Source: an uncultured Roseburia sp.
GTDB lineage: Bacteria > Bacillota > Clostridia > Lachnospirales > Lachnospiraceae
Length of the DNA stretch: 64,000 nt
NCBI GenBank assembly: GCA_900542495.1
Contig: UQNW01000001.1
Span: 124,001 to 188,000, forward strand
Reading direction: 5' to 3'
Below the pieces are notes generated by a model. That model made no database searches. It was given only the letters and a program-made list of their open reading frames with translations, and had not been told where the DNA came from. Of the stretch, positions 8,351 through 17,900 are shown in pieces. Each line of letters starts with the position of its first letter. Position 1 is the stretch's first letter. The translations under genes and the position numbers were made by a program.

Positions 8351-8860
8351 CTACTGATTTGCAAACAGGATAAATCCAAGCATTCCAACCACAATAACAC
8401 TTACAATGAGTCCCAAAATCGAAAACAGTCTATTTGTTTTTTCTTTTTTTCCAAGTAAATGAGCAATCATAGAATATAAAATCAGACCTGAAAGACCTCC
8501 TGCTGTATTTGTAAGTATATCAGTAATATCTGATACACCAATTGCTAAAACATATTGCGCTGTTTCCAATAGTAAACTTGTTCCAACAATTATCATCAGT
8601 TTTTTATAGTAGTTTGATTTTGACAAGAGCATTTGAAGATAGATGCCCATAGGCATGAAAATTAAAACATTTTCAAGAACCTCTTTTAAGTGAAATGATT
8701 CTCCAATTTCCTTATCATAGTAAAATGGCATGAAGTTCACACTTCTTATCTTGTCCAAATCGTTGATTGAGAATTGCAATTTGAACAGTATGATCCAGAC
8801 CAAGAGTACCAGATAAATTAAAAATAGAATAAGTATCAGAAATTTTGAATTTTTCTTCAT
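8351..8860 (-). CDS. VanZ-family membrane protein
   Basis: The protein has 169 residues and about four to five membrane helices (7-26, 62-78, 88-107, 118-138, 145-166). It carries the VanZ signature: RSVNFMPF, ENVLIFMPMGIYL, SLLLETAQYVLAIGVSDITDILTNTAGGLSG. In enterococci VanZ gives low-level teicoplanin tolerance by an unknown mechanism, and relatives are common in Firmicutes chromosomes. The gene lies between the response regulator and kinase genes with gaps of 14-17 bp, so it is probably co-transcribed. Its placement between regulator and sensor suggests it takes part in, or is controlled by, the same envelope signal (inference). Confidence 0.87.
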   Translation of the reverse strand: MKKNSKFLILILFLIYLVLLVWIILFKLQFSINDLDKIRSVNFMPFYYDKEIGESFHLKEVLENVLIFMPMGIYLQMLLSKSNYYKKLMIIVGTSLLLETAQYVLAIGVSDITDILTNTAGGLSGLILYSMIAHLLGKKEKTNRLFSILGLIVSVIVVGMLGFILFANQ

Positions 8861-8877
8861 TGTCAGTCTCCTTTTTT

Positions 8878-9573
8878 CTAAATTTTATAACCAATACCCC
8901 AAACCGTTTTAATATATTGTGGTGTGTCGGAAGTATCATTTAATTTTTCACGCAGATGCCGGATATGTACGGTAATTGTACTGCTGTTTTTAGAGTAATA
9001 TTCATCTTTCCATACTAAATGAAACAATTCCTCAATGCTTACAACTTTTCCGGCACTCGCTAAAAGAACATGCAGGATAGAAAACTCCGTAGGCGTTAAT
9101 GAAATAGTTTCTCCCTCTAACAAACATTCATGAGTCTGCACATTCAGACTTAATTTATTGTATGAAAGCGTTGAGGAAACTTTTTCAGGAATCGTCTCAA
9201 GTGCGTACCTTTTATAACGTCTCAGTTGTGCTTTTACTCTGGCAACCACTTCAAGTGGTCGAAATGGTTTTGTTACATAATCATCAGCTCCCAATGTCAG
9301 ACCGGTAATTTTGTCTGTTTCCTCAATTTTAGCAGTCAGCATGATAATCGGATAAGTGTATTTTTGGCGTATAAGCTGACAAATTGAAAAACCATCCATA
9401 TCTGGAAGCATAATATCCAAAATAGCGAGATCAATATCGCCATTTTCGATACATGGCATGGCATCCTTAGCACAATAGTATTTATAAACTGTGTAATTTT
9501 CATTTTTTAAATAGACTTCCAATAAGTCCGCTATATCCTGCTCGTCATCTATAATCAATATCTTTTCAGACAT
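8878..9573 (-). CDS. VanR-like OmpR-family response regulator
   Basis: The receiver domain has IIDDEQD and the phosphoacceptor Asp53 in LAILDIMLPD, and VTKPFRPLE holds the conserved Lys. The winged-helix output domain ends with SSTITVHIRHLREKLN and KTVWGIGYKI. I use the ATG at 9571-9573 (MSEKILI), spaced 9 nt from AAGGAG, rather than the TTG three codons earlier; this gives 231 residues. It is the first gene of the operon. Upstream the minus strand shows repeated TTAAT-TTTCTT blocks (about 9640-9680), which could be binding sites for this regulator (inference). Confidence 0.9.
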   Translation of the reverse strand: MSEKILIIDDEQDIADLLEVYLKNENYTVYKYYCAKDAMPCIENGDIDLAILDIMLPDMDGFSICQLIRQKYTYPIIMLTAKIEETDKITGLTLGADDYVTKPFRPLEVVARVKAQLRRYKRYALETIPEKVSSTLSYNKLSLNVQTHECLLEGETISLTPTEFSILHVLLASAGKVVSIEELFHLVWKDEYYSKNSSTITVHIRHLREKLNDTSDTPQYIKTVWGIGYKI

Positions 9574-9791
9574 ACTTTTCAACTCCTTACATCTATATTG
9601 TTTAAGTTTAATATAACAAATTTCTCATACAAGTTTTCAAATACTTGCATAAGAAATTAACAAGAAATTATTAAGATTTTCTTATATTAAAATATCCTCT
9701 GGCTTCCCACCAGCCTTTCACATATCATTTCACTAATGAACAGACAGGAATGCCTGTAAAATGTGGAAAGTTAGCCGGATATTTCAGCAAA

Positions 9792-10065
9792 TCAGGCAGA
9801 TTTTGAGCTACATTCATAACGTAAAGCAGGGCAGATATAAGAGTACATGCACAAGTCAGTCACAGCATAGAGAAAAAGAAAAATCGTACAAACAAATATG
9901 ATTTCCTTTGTGAGCTCTGCGAACAGGAACATCATATTTCGTTTGTACGATTTTCTTTTATATACACTAATAATTTGACTTGTGTATGGACTCTTATATC
10001 TGCCCTTCATAGCCTATAACGCAGCCATAAAATCTGCCTACATTACCTAGTCAGCCTCCGGTTTA
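9792..10065 (-). repeat. Palindromic repeat element, copy 2 (full length)
   Basis: The element has two arms in inverted orientation. Each contains AGGCAGATTTT, GCAGATATAAGAGT and ACAAGTCA. The arms surround a long hairpin at 9878-9956 whose feet are GAAAAATCG and CGATTTTC. The right end reaches the TAA stop of murA (CCGGTTTA), just as copy 1 begins at the stop of its upstream gene. A 72-codon open frame inside is a by-product of the palindrome. It resembles a MITE or a repeat that doubles as a bidirectional terminator. The stretch 9583-9790 beside it holds only promoter-like AT-rich DNA. Confidence 0.75.
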
Positions 10066-11355
10066 AGAAACCTTAAGCGTGAATTTCTGGATTTCTTTTT
10101 CCGTGCTCACTTTTTCGATCACCGCACCCAAAGAAGCCAGCTTGGATTCAAATTCTTCATATCCACGTTCAATATAGTAAATATCATCTACAACTGTAAT
10201 ACCTTCTGCTGCAAGACCTGCAATGACAAGTGCTGCGCCCGCACGAAGATCCGGTGCGTTCACTCTTGCTCCGGTGTATTTTTCAGTTCCATTGATGATT
10301 GCAATATTGCTCTCTACTTTAATATTGGCACCCATACGTGTCAATTCGTCTACATATTTGAAACGGTTCTCAAAAATGCTCTCAGTAACCGTGCTTGTTC
10401 CCTCGGAAATTCCAAGAACAACTGCCATCTGTGGCTGCATATCTGTCGGGAAACCAGGATATGGAAGTGTTGTCACCTGTGTATGATGAAGCGGTTTGGA
10501 CGCAACAACACGCACTGCATCGTCAAATTCTTCCACCTCACAGCCGATTTCCAAAAGTTTTGCTGTGGTTGCCTCTAAATGCTTTGGAATTACATTCTTT
10601 ACTGTAACATCCCCTTTGGTTGCGGCTGCCGCAAACATAAAGGTTCCTGCTTCAATCTGATCCGGGATAATGGAATACTCGGTCTTATGGAGTTTTTCCA
10701 CACCTACGATCCTGATAACGTCGGTTCCTGCACCACGGATCTGTGCACCCATGCTGTTCAGGAAATTCGCAACATCAACCACATGTGGTTCTTTTGCTGC
10801 ATTTTCAATAATGGTCTTTCCCTCTGCCATGGAAGCTGCCATCATAATATTAATGGTTGCTCCGACCGATACTTTATCCAGATAAATATGGGTTCCGGTC
10901 AGTTTTTCTGCGGATGCAAGGACAAGTCCATGCTTGATATCCACATGCGCACCTAATGCACTGAATCCCTTTAAATGCAGGTCAATCGGGCGGCTTCCGA
11001 TATTACATCCACCCGGAAGTGCCACCTCTGCTCTTTTATATTTTCCTAACAAAGCACCGATCAGATAATAAGATGCTCTGATTTTTCTGATATACTCATT
11101 GTCAACATTAAAATCACGGATAAAAGATCCGTTGATCTTAACGGTATGAGCGTCAATCCGGTCTACTTTTGCTCCAATCTCCTGGATTGCATTTAATAAT
11201 ACATTTATATCTCTCACATTTGGGAGATTCTCTATCGTAACAGTTTCATCCGTCATTACTGCTGCAGAAAGGATTGCCAGTGCCGCATTTTTCGCTCCGC
11301 CAATCTCAACTTCTCCAACCAAAGGATTTCCACCTTTAATCACATACTGTTCCAT
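10063..11355 (-). CDS. murA: UDP-N-acetylglucosamine 1-carboxyvinyltransferase
   Basis: MurA transfers enolpyruvate from PEP to UDP-GlcNAc, the first committed step of peptidoglycan synthesis, in the cytosol. Visible hallmarks are Lys22-Asn23 (GGAKNAAL) and the PGGCNIGSRPID loop with catalytic Cys117, the residue attacked by fosfomycin in this family. YPGFPTDMQPQM and the C-terminal EEFESKLASLGA region are also present. The length of 430 residues is standard. A GGTGTAAT ribosome site precedes the ATG. The gene has its own strong promoter and is probably monocistronic. The stop codon lies inside the repeat copy that follows. Confidence 0.96.
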   Translation of the reverse strand: MEQYVIKGGNPLVGEVEIGGAKNAALAILSAAVMTDETVTIENLPNVRDINVLLNAIQEIGAKVDRIDAHTVKINGSFIRDFNVDNEYIRKIRASYYLIGALLGKYKRAEVALPGGCNIGSRPIDLHLKGFSALGAHVDIKHGLVLASAEKLTGTHIYLDKVSVGATINIMMAASMAEGKTIIENAAKEPHVVDVANFLNSMGAQIRGAGTDVIRIVGVEKLHKTEYSIIPDQIEAGTFMFAAAATKGDVTVKNVIPKHLEATTAKLLEIGCEVEEFDDAVRVVASKPLHHTQVTTLPYPGFPTDMQPQMAVVLGISEGTSTVTESIFENRFKYVDELTRMGANIKVESNIAIINGTEKYTGARVNAPDLRAGAALVIAGLAAEGITVVDDIYYIERGYEEFESKLASLGAVIEKVSTEKEIQKFTLKVS

Positions 11356-11432
11356 ATTACACCTCTATGAACATTTTCGTCCCGCCTGCCATCAACTTAC
11401 AGACTTATCGAATGGTTGCATACAAACACATT

Positions 11433-11462
11433 ATTATAGTAACCATTGTATCTTTTTGTCAA
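11433..11462 (-). promoter_or_regulatory. murA promoter
   Basis: On the minus strand TTGACA (11457-11462) and TATAAT (11433-11438) are 18 bp apart, about 80 bp before the murA start. Both hexamers match the vegetative sigma consensus exactly. Confidence 0.85.
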
Positions 11463-11486
11463 GCGGTTCTTTTTCTGATTATAACA

Positions 11487-13043
11487 TTACTGACCAATAT
11501 AATTCAATGGATTTACCGCAACTCCATTGATGTATATCTCGAAATGAACATGTGGTCCTGTCGATCTTCCTGTGCTTCCGCTCAGTGCAATGCTCTGTCC
11601 CTGTTCTACCCACTGTCCTGCTGATACCAGTAACTTACTGTTGTGGGCATAGCGTGTCATTCTGCCATCCGGATGACTGATGACAACATTGTTACCATAT
11701 CCTTTGCTGTAACCGGCACTTACAACGGTTCCTGCGCTGGATGCGTAAACAGTTGTTCCTACCGGGCAGCCCCAGTCAACACCTTTGTGCATTCTTCCCC
11801 AGCGGCGTCCGAAACCAGATGTAAAATGTCCGCCTGCCAAAGGTTTGATATACGTTGGCGGTGTGATCGTTCCCTGCTCAATGATTGCTGGTGTTGATTC
11901 TACCATAATGGTCTGATGTGCAAGCTCTCTTGCTACTTCGATTCCATTTTCATAGGTAACGATATCGTTGCGCTCTCTGTGTCCGGTCGTACCTTCCTGA
12001 TGTACCACCTGCTTTGTCGTATACCATTCGTCATTTTTAATAATGGTCGGTTCTGCGTTGTAATCTTCCTCGTAAACCTCACCCTTTTTGATACGAAGGC
12101 TTAAGTCCGGTTCCGGTACTGCAATGATGATTTCCTGTCCCGGGTAGATTCTTACATCTGCATTGTCAAATCCATTTAACGTCATGATATTCGCTACAGT
12201 TGTATCATGATCCATGGCGATCACAGAAAGTACATCACCACTCTCTACTACATATATTTTATTCGTTTCTTTTTCTTTTGTTACTTCCTCTACCTGTGTT
12301 TCCACATCCGACAGTGCATCCTCGGCAATATATTTTTCGTATACTTCTACACTCTCTATAAATTCTATATCCAGTGTTCCGGTCTCGTAACTGTCGTCTT
12401 TTGGATTTGCCATGGCATATTCCAGCTGGTAAGTAAAAGCACCATTTACACCACCGGACACCTGATCTGCCAATGTTTCCTCCGGGATCACTTCTGTGTC
12501 CTCTTTTGGATCAACCGTCACTAACTGCGCACTGTAGATACCGCTTATATGTCCTTCTTCTTTCGAAACCTGTGTTGTAAACTGTCCCTCTGTGTCAGCC
12601 TCATTTTTGACTGTATTTAAAAATTCTGTCACTTCGTCCATACTTTTGAAATTGCCGCGATAGCCTTCGATTGCCACCGTATAGGCTCTCACCTGCGTTT
12701 CAATTTCTGATACTCTCATTTTTTCCTTTAAGGCTTCTTTTAATGCATCTTCTGTGAATAGTGGGGTAAACCAATCATTGGCTTTGCTGGAAGAATATTC
12801 ATAATCCATGCACACAGGATCTGCGCTCTCTGCCGCAAGTTCGCGCCTCACTTCATGTACTGCTTTATCTACATCTACGTGTACCGCAACATTTCCAATT
12901 AATTCACCATTAAAATAAACCTGCTGATATTTCTGTCCGATTGTTATCTTTTGTGAAACCGCAAAAAACAATAAGACCAAAAATAGACCCGCTATCACGA
13001 GCAGTTCTATGATAACTTTTTTCGTCAACTTTATTTTTTGCAT
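11487..13043 (-). CDS. Cell wall peptidase: LysM, G5 and M23 domains
   Basis: This 518-residue exported protein has one N-terminal membrane anchor (about 9-29) and a large middle region of unknown fold. A LysM peptidoglycan-binding module follows at about 268-315 (YVVESGDVLSVIAMDHDTTVANIM), then a G5 domain (about 320-390). The C-terminal M23 peptidase domain carries the zinc ligands HKGVDWG and HVHFEIY. M23 enzymes cut peptide cross-bridges in peptidoglycan. The likely job is wall remodelling in growth, division or sporulation. The ATG overlaps the end of aroK by 13 bp, so the two genes are co-transcribed and possibly coupled. Confidence 0.92.
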   Translation of the reverse strand: MQKIKLTKKVIIELLVIAGLFLVLLFFAVSQKITIGQKYQQVYFNGELIGNVAVHVDVDKAVHEVRRELAAESADPVCMDYEYSSSKANDWFTPLFTEDALKEALKEKMRVSEIETQVRAYTVAIEGYRGNFKSMDEVTEFLNTVKNEADTEGQFTTQVSKEEGHISGIYSAQLVTVDPKEDTEVIPEETLADQVSGGVNGAFTYQLEYAMANPKDDSYETGTLDIEFIESVEVYEKYIAEDALSDVETQVEEVTKEKETNKIYVVESGDVLSVIAMDHDTTVANIMTLNGFDNADVRIYPGQEIIIAVPEPDLSLRIKKGEVYEEDYNAEPTIIKNDEWYTTKQVVHQEGTTGHRERNDIVTYENGIEVARELAHQTIMVESTPAIIEQGTITPPTYIKPLAGGHFTSGFGRRWGRMHKGVDWGCPVGTTVYASSAGTVVSAGYSKGYGNNVVISHPDGRMTRYAHNSKLLVSAGQWVEQGQSIALSGSTGRSTGPHVHFEIYINGVAVNPLNYIGQ

Positions 13044-13549
13044 TTTGCTTCATTCCTCAAACTTAAAATTTTATCAATGGTCTGCTCCACATTCAGACCG
13101 TATTCATTTACAACGACATCCGCATATTTTTCATATAACGGAACACGCTCCTCATACAGATCTTTTAAAGTCTGTCCGTCTCTTAAAACAACACCGCGCC
13201 CCTTGATGTCGCTTAATCTCTTATCCAGTTCTTCATACGGAAGCTGTAAATAGATCACCGTTCCGATACTTCTTAAATGCTCCATTGCCTCTTTGCCGTA
13301 AACAACGCTTCCGCCTGTGGCAATGATCGAATGTTCCACCATAAGCGAGCTGTTCACACGGTTTTCCACCTCGATGAAACCGTCTGTTCCTACTTCTTCA
13401 ATAATCTCTTTTAACAGTTTGCCTTCTTCCTTCTGGATCACAAGGTCTGCATCTATAAATTCATATCCCAATACCTTCGCAAGAATGACACCCACAGTGC
13501 TTTTTCCTACGCCAGGCATTCCGATCAGTACGATATTGTCTTTTTTCAT
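13031..13549 (-). CDS. aroK: Shikimate kinase
   Basis: The enzyme phosphorylates shikimate at the 3-hydroxyl with ATP, in the pathway to chorismate. That feeds the tryptophan operon also present in this window. The 172-residue protein shows the P-loop GMPGVGKST, the shikimate-binding FIDADLVIQ, and the ENRV and ATGGSVVY motifs. The lid region includes RGVVLRDG, and YEERVPLYEKYAD supplies a conserved Arg. The ATG has an AGAGGAA site. It overlaps the M23 peptidase gene downstream. No other aro genes are adjacent. Confidence 0.94.
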   Translation of the reverse strand: MKKDNIVLIGMPGVGKSTVGVILAKVLGYEFIDADLVIQKEEGKLLKEIIEEVGTDGFIEVENRVNSSLMVEHSIIATGGSVVYGKEAMEHLRSIGTVIYLQLPYEELDKRLSDIKGRGVVLRDGQTLKDLYEERVPLYEKYADVVVNEYGLNVEQTIDKILSLRNEAKCKK

Positions 13550-13673
13550 TGTTTCGGATTCCTCTTACTGTTTATGTAAAATGCTTATTTTATCGGCATT
13601 GCGTGTTTGGCATACAAACGCGCGGGTCTTCGCCTTATTTTTTAGGATAACATAAACGCCAGCATTTCACAAG

Positions 13674-13720
13674 AAAAAACAGGATAACCATTGAACCGAT
13701 ATGATTCCCTGATTATCCTG
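13674..13720 (-). terminator. Terminator after the PrsA-like gene
   Basis: On the minus strand an 11-bp stem with one mismatch (CAGGATAATCA, 13710-13720, with 13680-13690) is followed by TTTTTT. It begins 13 bp after the stop codon of the foldase gene and separates it from aroK. A further small hairpin (13600-13623) lies in the remaining gap. Confidence 0.8.
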
Positions 13721-13733
13721 CATGTCTGTATTT

Positions 13734-14831
13734 TTACTGAACAGATTCTGTGCCATCCACTGACTCAGTATTCTCTGTCACTGCATTGTCTGCTGCTGTG
13801 TTATCTTCTGCTGCCTCTGTGGATTCTACCGTTGTTGTGAACAAGTTATCAAATGTAACTTTTTCCCATACTTTTTCATTTAATACCCACTCTGCATCAT
13901 CTTTCCAGCCCTGTAACACTTCATTATATAAGTCACTCTGGCGCTGGCTGATGATCTCCTGTCTGTGCTGCTCTGTCGCATCTGCATCTGTGATCTCATC
14001 CAGACGAAGTACATAGTAATAATTGTCTGTCTCTACGACGTCAGAAAGGTCTCCTTCGTTCTTAAGTCCCTCTAATGCAGTAAGCACTTCTTCATCCAAT
14101 GTGGTATTATCTGATGAAAACGTACCTGTACTCACCGTATATCCATACTCATCTGCGGCTGTATCAAGTGTCGTGTCTGCTGCTGCATCGTGGAATTTCT
14201 GAACTGTATCTGCAAGTTCTGCTTTCTCGTCATCTGTATATTCCTGCGTGTTTCCTTCTGCATCTTTATAACTGGTTTTCGATACATTAACATAACTATA
14301 TGCACTTGTGTTGGCGTCCGCGTCACTGACATTCGTATCTGCATCCGCGATGATCGCTGTACGCATTTTGCTCTGAATGGTTACTAATGTAAGGTATTCA
14401 TTCACAATGTCCTCCGTTGCGCCGAGTGCATTGATCGCCTTTTCATCATTATCTGCCATAAACTGTGCAGCGGTATCTGCAATTTTTGCAGTCTCCTCAT
14501 CTGTTAATGTCACATCATAATCTGCCATATGATTCTGCAGTACATATAAGTTCTCGATCATTCCGATGACATTGCTCTTTGTGGACTCTTCCATCGTAGT
14601 ACCGTTTCCATAAAGATCAGAAGTCCAGACCTCATCTCCAAAATAAGATCTGTAAAAATCATCTGCCTCTGCCTGCTGCAGACGTGCTGCAAAATTAGCA
14701 ACTCCTAATTTGATCTCCTGTCCATCTAAGGTTGCGACTGTTTCATTTTTATTGATACCGCCGCATCCCACTAACATAGATGCTGCCAAGACACCGCTTA
14801 CCAGCAACGTTGTAAATTTCTTTGTAACCAT
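13734..14831 (-). CDS. PrsA/SurA-like foldase lipoprotein
   Basis: The product (365 residues) is a predicted lipoprotein: MVTKKFTTLLVSGVLAASM followed by the lipobox LVGC, with Cys as the lipidated residue. A SurA-N-like helical chaperone region follows (ANFAARLQQAEADDF, LVTIQSKMRTAI). A parvulin-type isomerase-like segment spans about 215-300 (KFHDAAADTTLDTAADEYG, VVETDNYYYVLRLDEITDAD). The tail is rich in Glu, Thr and Ala. Such proteins help exported proteins fold outside the membrane. I place the start at 14829-14831 because AGGAGGAATT precedes it and the lipoprotein signal follows; an upstream in-frame start would add 41 unlikely residues. The mfd gene lies about 100 bp upstream. Confidence 0.88.
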   Translation of the reverse strand: MVTKKFTTLLVSGVLAASMLVGCGGINKNETVATLDGQEIKLGVANFAARLQQAEADDFYRSYFGDEVWTSDLYGNGTTMEESTKSNVIGMIENLYVLQNHMADYDVTLTDEETAKIADTAAQFMADNDEKAINALGATEDIVNEYLTLVTIQSKMRTAIIADADTNVSDADANTSAYSYVNVSKTSYKDAEGNTQEYTDDEKAELADTVQKFHDAAADTTLDTAADEYGYTVSTGTFSSDNTTLDEEVLTALEGLKNEGDLSDVVETDNYYYVLRLDEITDADATEQHRQEIISQRQSDLYNEVLQGWKDDAEWVLNEKVWEKVTFDNLFTTTVESTEAAEDNTAADNAVTENTESVDGTESVQ

Positions 14832-14931
14832 AATTCCTCCTAATCTATCCAAACGAATTTTGATACATGGATAGTCGCTTTTCCTATTATAGTGCTTTTT
14901 GACTGCTGCCGCAAGATTTTTCACCCTTTTT

Positions 14932-17900
14932 TCACAGAGTTTCCCGCATGCCACTCAAGAAAGCGTCGATCACAACTCTTACATCCACATTTTTTTCTCT
15001 GGAATTTTTCTTGAAAAAATAGGTAAAATACGGTGCTTTTGCGTCCATGACAAATTTCAGGTTATTGCCGTAAGAAGCTACAAATTCCGGTATTTTTGCC
15101 ACATCCAGTTTCGCCTTCTCATAGAGTGTAAATTTCACCGTGTCGGCTTTCTGTGAAATTTCTGTCAGGTAAACCTCATGCGCAAGTGATTTTATTTTTG
15201 CAATGTAGAGCAGGTTTTCTACCGGTTTCGGCGGTTCTCCGAAACGGTCGATCAGTTCCTCTAACATTTCCTCCGTCTCTTCTTCCGTCTGGATATCTGC
15301 GATACGTTTGTAAATATCGAGTTTCTGCATTTCATTTGCGATATATCCCATTGGAATGTAGGCGTCAATGTCAATGTCGATCGTGGTGTCGAAGTTTTCT
15401 TCCTGCTTCATGCCTTTTGCCTCTTTGACAGCCTCGTTTAACATCTTGCAGTACAGATCATATCCGACCGCCTCCATATGTCCGTGCTGTTCCGCGCCAA
15501 GCAGGTTTCCGGCTCCACGGATCTCAAGGTCACGCATGGCGATTTTAAATCCACTGCCAAGCTCGGTGTACTCCTTGATCGCCGCCAGACGTTTTTCTGC
15601 CACTTCTTTTAACATTTTATCCCGCTTATACATTAAAAACGCATACGCTGTGCGGTTCGAACGTCCCACACGCCCACGGAGCTGATACAACTGCGACAAT
15701 CCCATATTGTCCGCATCATGAATGATCATGGTATTGACATTGGAAATATCAAGTCCTGTCTCAATGATCGTTGTTGACACAAGCACATCGATCTCGCCGT
15801 TGATAAACTTATACATGATGTTTTCGAGTTCCGTCTCTTTCATCTGACCATGCGCATAAGCAACGTTTGCCTCCGGAACAAGCTCTGCGATTTTTGTTGC
15901 GACATCTGCGATCTCTTTTACTCGATTGTACACATAATACGCCTGTCCGCCCCTTGCAAGTTCCCTGGAAATGGCTTCCCGCACAAGTTCCTCGTTGTAT
16001 TCCATAACATAGGTCTGGATTGGGATACGATCCATTGGCGGTTCCTCTAACACGCTCATATCACGGATTCCGATCAGGCTCATGTGCAGTGTCCGCGGAA
16101 TTGGCGTCGCGGTCAGTGTGAGAACGTCAATATTATTTTTTAACTGTTTGATTTTTTCTTTGTGGGTAACACCAAAGCGCTGTTCCTCGTCGATCATCAA
16201 AAGTCCGAGATCTTTAAACACCACATCTTTAGATAAAAGACGGTGTGTGCCTATGATGATATCCACCTGTCCTTTTTTCAGTTTTTCTAATGTTTTCTTC
16301 TGTTCGCCCGCAGACCGGAAACGGCAGAGCAGATCAATATTCACCGGAAAATCTTTCATTCGCTGCACAAAATTATTGTAATGCTGCTGCGCTAAAATAG
16401 TGGTCGGCACTAAAAATGCCACCTGCTTTCCGTCCTGAACCGCCTTAAACGCTGCGCGGATAGCAATTTCTGTCTTGCCATAGCCGACATCCCCACAAAT
16501 CAGACGATCCATGATCTTCGTGCTTTCCATATCTTTTTTAGTCGCCTCGATCGCAAGATCCTGATCTTCCGTCTCCTCAAACGGGAACATCTCCTCAAAC
16601 TCCCGCTGCCATACAGTATCCGGTCCGTAAGCAAAACCTCGCTCACTCTGCCTTGCCGCATACAGCCGCACAAGATCTCCGGCGATCTCCTTGACCGCGC
16701 CACGGACTTTTGTTTTCGTCTTATTCCATTCCTGACCGCCAAGCTTATTTAACTTTGGTTTCTTCGCATCAGCACCGGCATATTTCTGGATCAGTTCCAA
16801 CTGCGTCGCCAGGATATAAAGATTTCCACCACCGGCATATTCAATCTTGATATAATCTTTTACCGTCTTATCCACTTCGATCTTCTCGATACCGCGGTAA
16901 ATACCAAGTCCATGATTCTCATGCACTACATAATCGCCGATATTTAAGTCTGTAAAGCTGGCGATTTTCTCGCCCTCATACATTCTGTGGCGTTTCTTTT
17001 TCTTTTTTTCGGAGCCGAAAATGTCACTCTCGGAAATGACGACAAACTTCACCGCCGGGTACTCATAGCCTTTTTTCACCTTGCCATAGCCTGTCATGAT
17101 CTCGCCGGGGCTTAAATTCCGGTCAAAATCTTCCGAATAAAATGCCGGAAGATCTTCATTCATCAGTTCCTCTGCCAGACGTTTTGCTCTCGTTCTCGAA
17201 CTCGACAACAGGATCATCCGGTATCCGTTTTTCTTATAACGCTTTAAGTCCTTGATCAGAAGTTCAAAACTGTTGTTATACGGATTCACCGTGCGGCTCT
17301 CGATCGCCATACGCTCTGTGATGTTCAACGAATTGCACTTCATATCAAGCGCGACCAGTGCGACACAGCGCATCTGATTGATCTTTGCCAGTATCTCTTT
17401 GCAGGAAAAAAGTTCACGCATCTGCCCCGGGAGAATATATCCTTTTTCCAAACGCTGTTTCATGCTCTCGGAAAATTCCGTTTCCGTGGACTGTCCGCGC
17501 TCAACGGTCCGCACTGTCTCGTCTAAAAACAGAATGGAATCCTCTTTTTTCAGATAATCTAATAAGGAAACCCGCTCCTCGCAGAAATAGGAAAGATACG
17601 CATCCAGTCCCGCTGAGATGCCATATTCCATTGTTTCTTCGGCAATCTGATCCGCCATAGACTGCACCCGGCAGGCTTCCTCGGTCTTCATCTCTTTGCG
17701 GAACTTGTCTGCAACTTTTTTTGCTTCTTTCTTGATCTTCTCGACACCAGACCGGCGTTCTTCTTCCGTCAGCACCAGTTCACATGCCGGATAAATATAG
17801 ACTTCCTGCAGATTCTCAATGGAGCGCTGGCTCTCTGGATCAAACGAACGGATTGAGTCCACCTCATCTCCCCACAGTTCGATTCGGAATGGATTTTCCT

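Noticed and set aside
7272..9573. Vancomycin-resistance cluster
   Set aside because: Only regulator, VanZ-family and kinase genes are present; no D-Ala-D-Lac or D-Ala-D-Ser ligase, dehydrogenase or dipeptidase genes lie in the window.
9792..10010. 72-codon open frame on the minus strand
   Set aside because: It lies wholly within the palindromic repeat and has no ribosome-binding site.
14832..14954. N-terminal extension of the foldase lipoprotein
   Set aside because: The true start at 14829-14831 has a consensus ribosome site and is followed directly by a lipoprotein signal; the extension would bury the signal.
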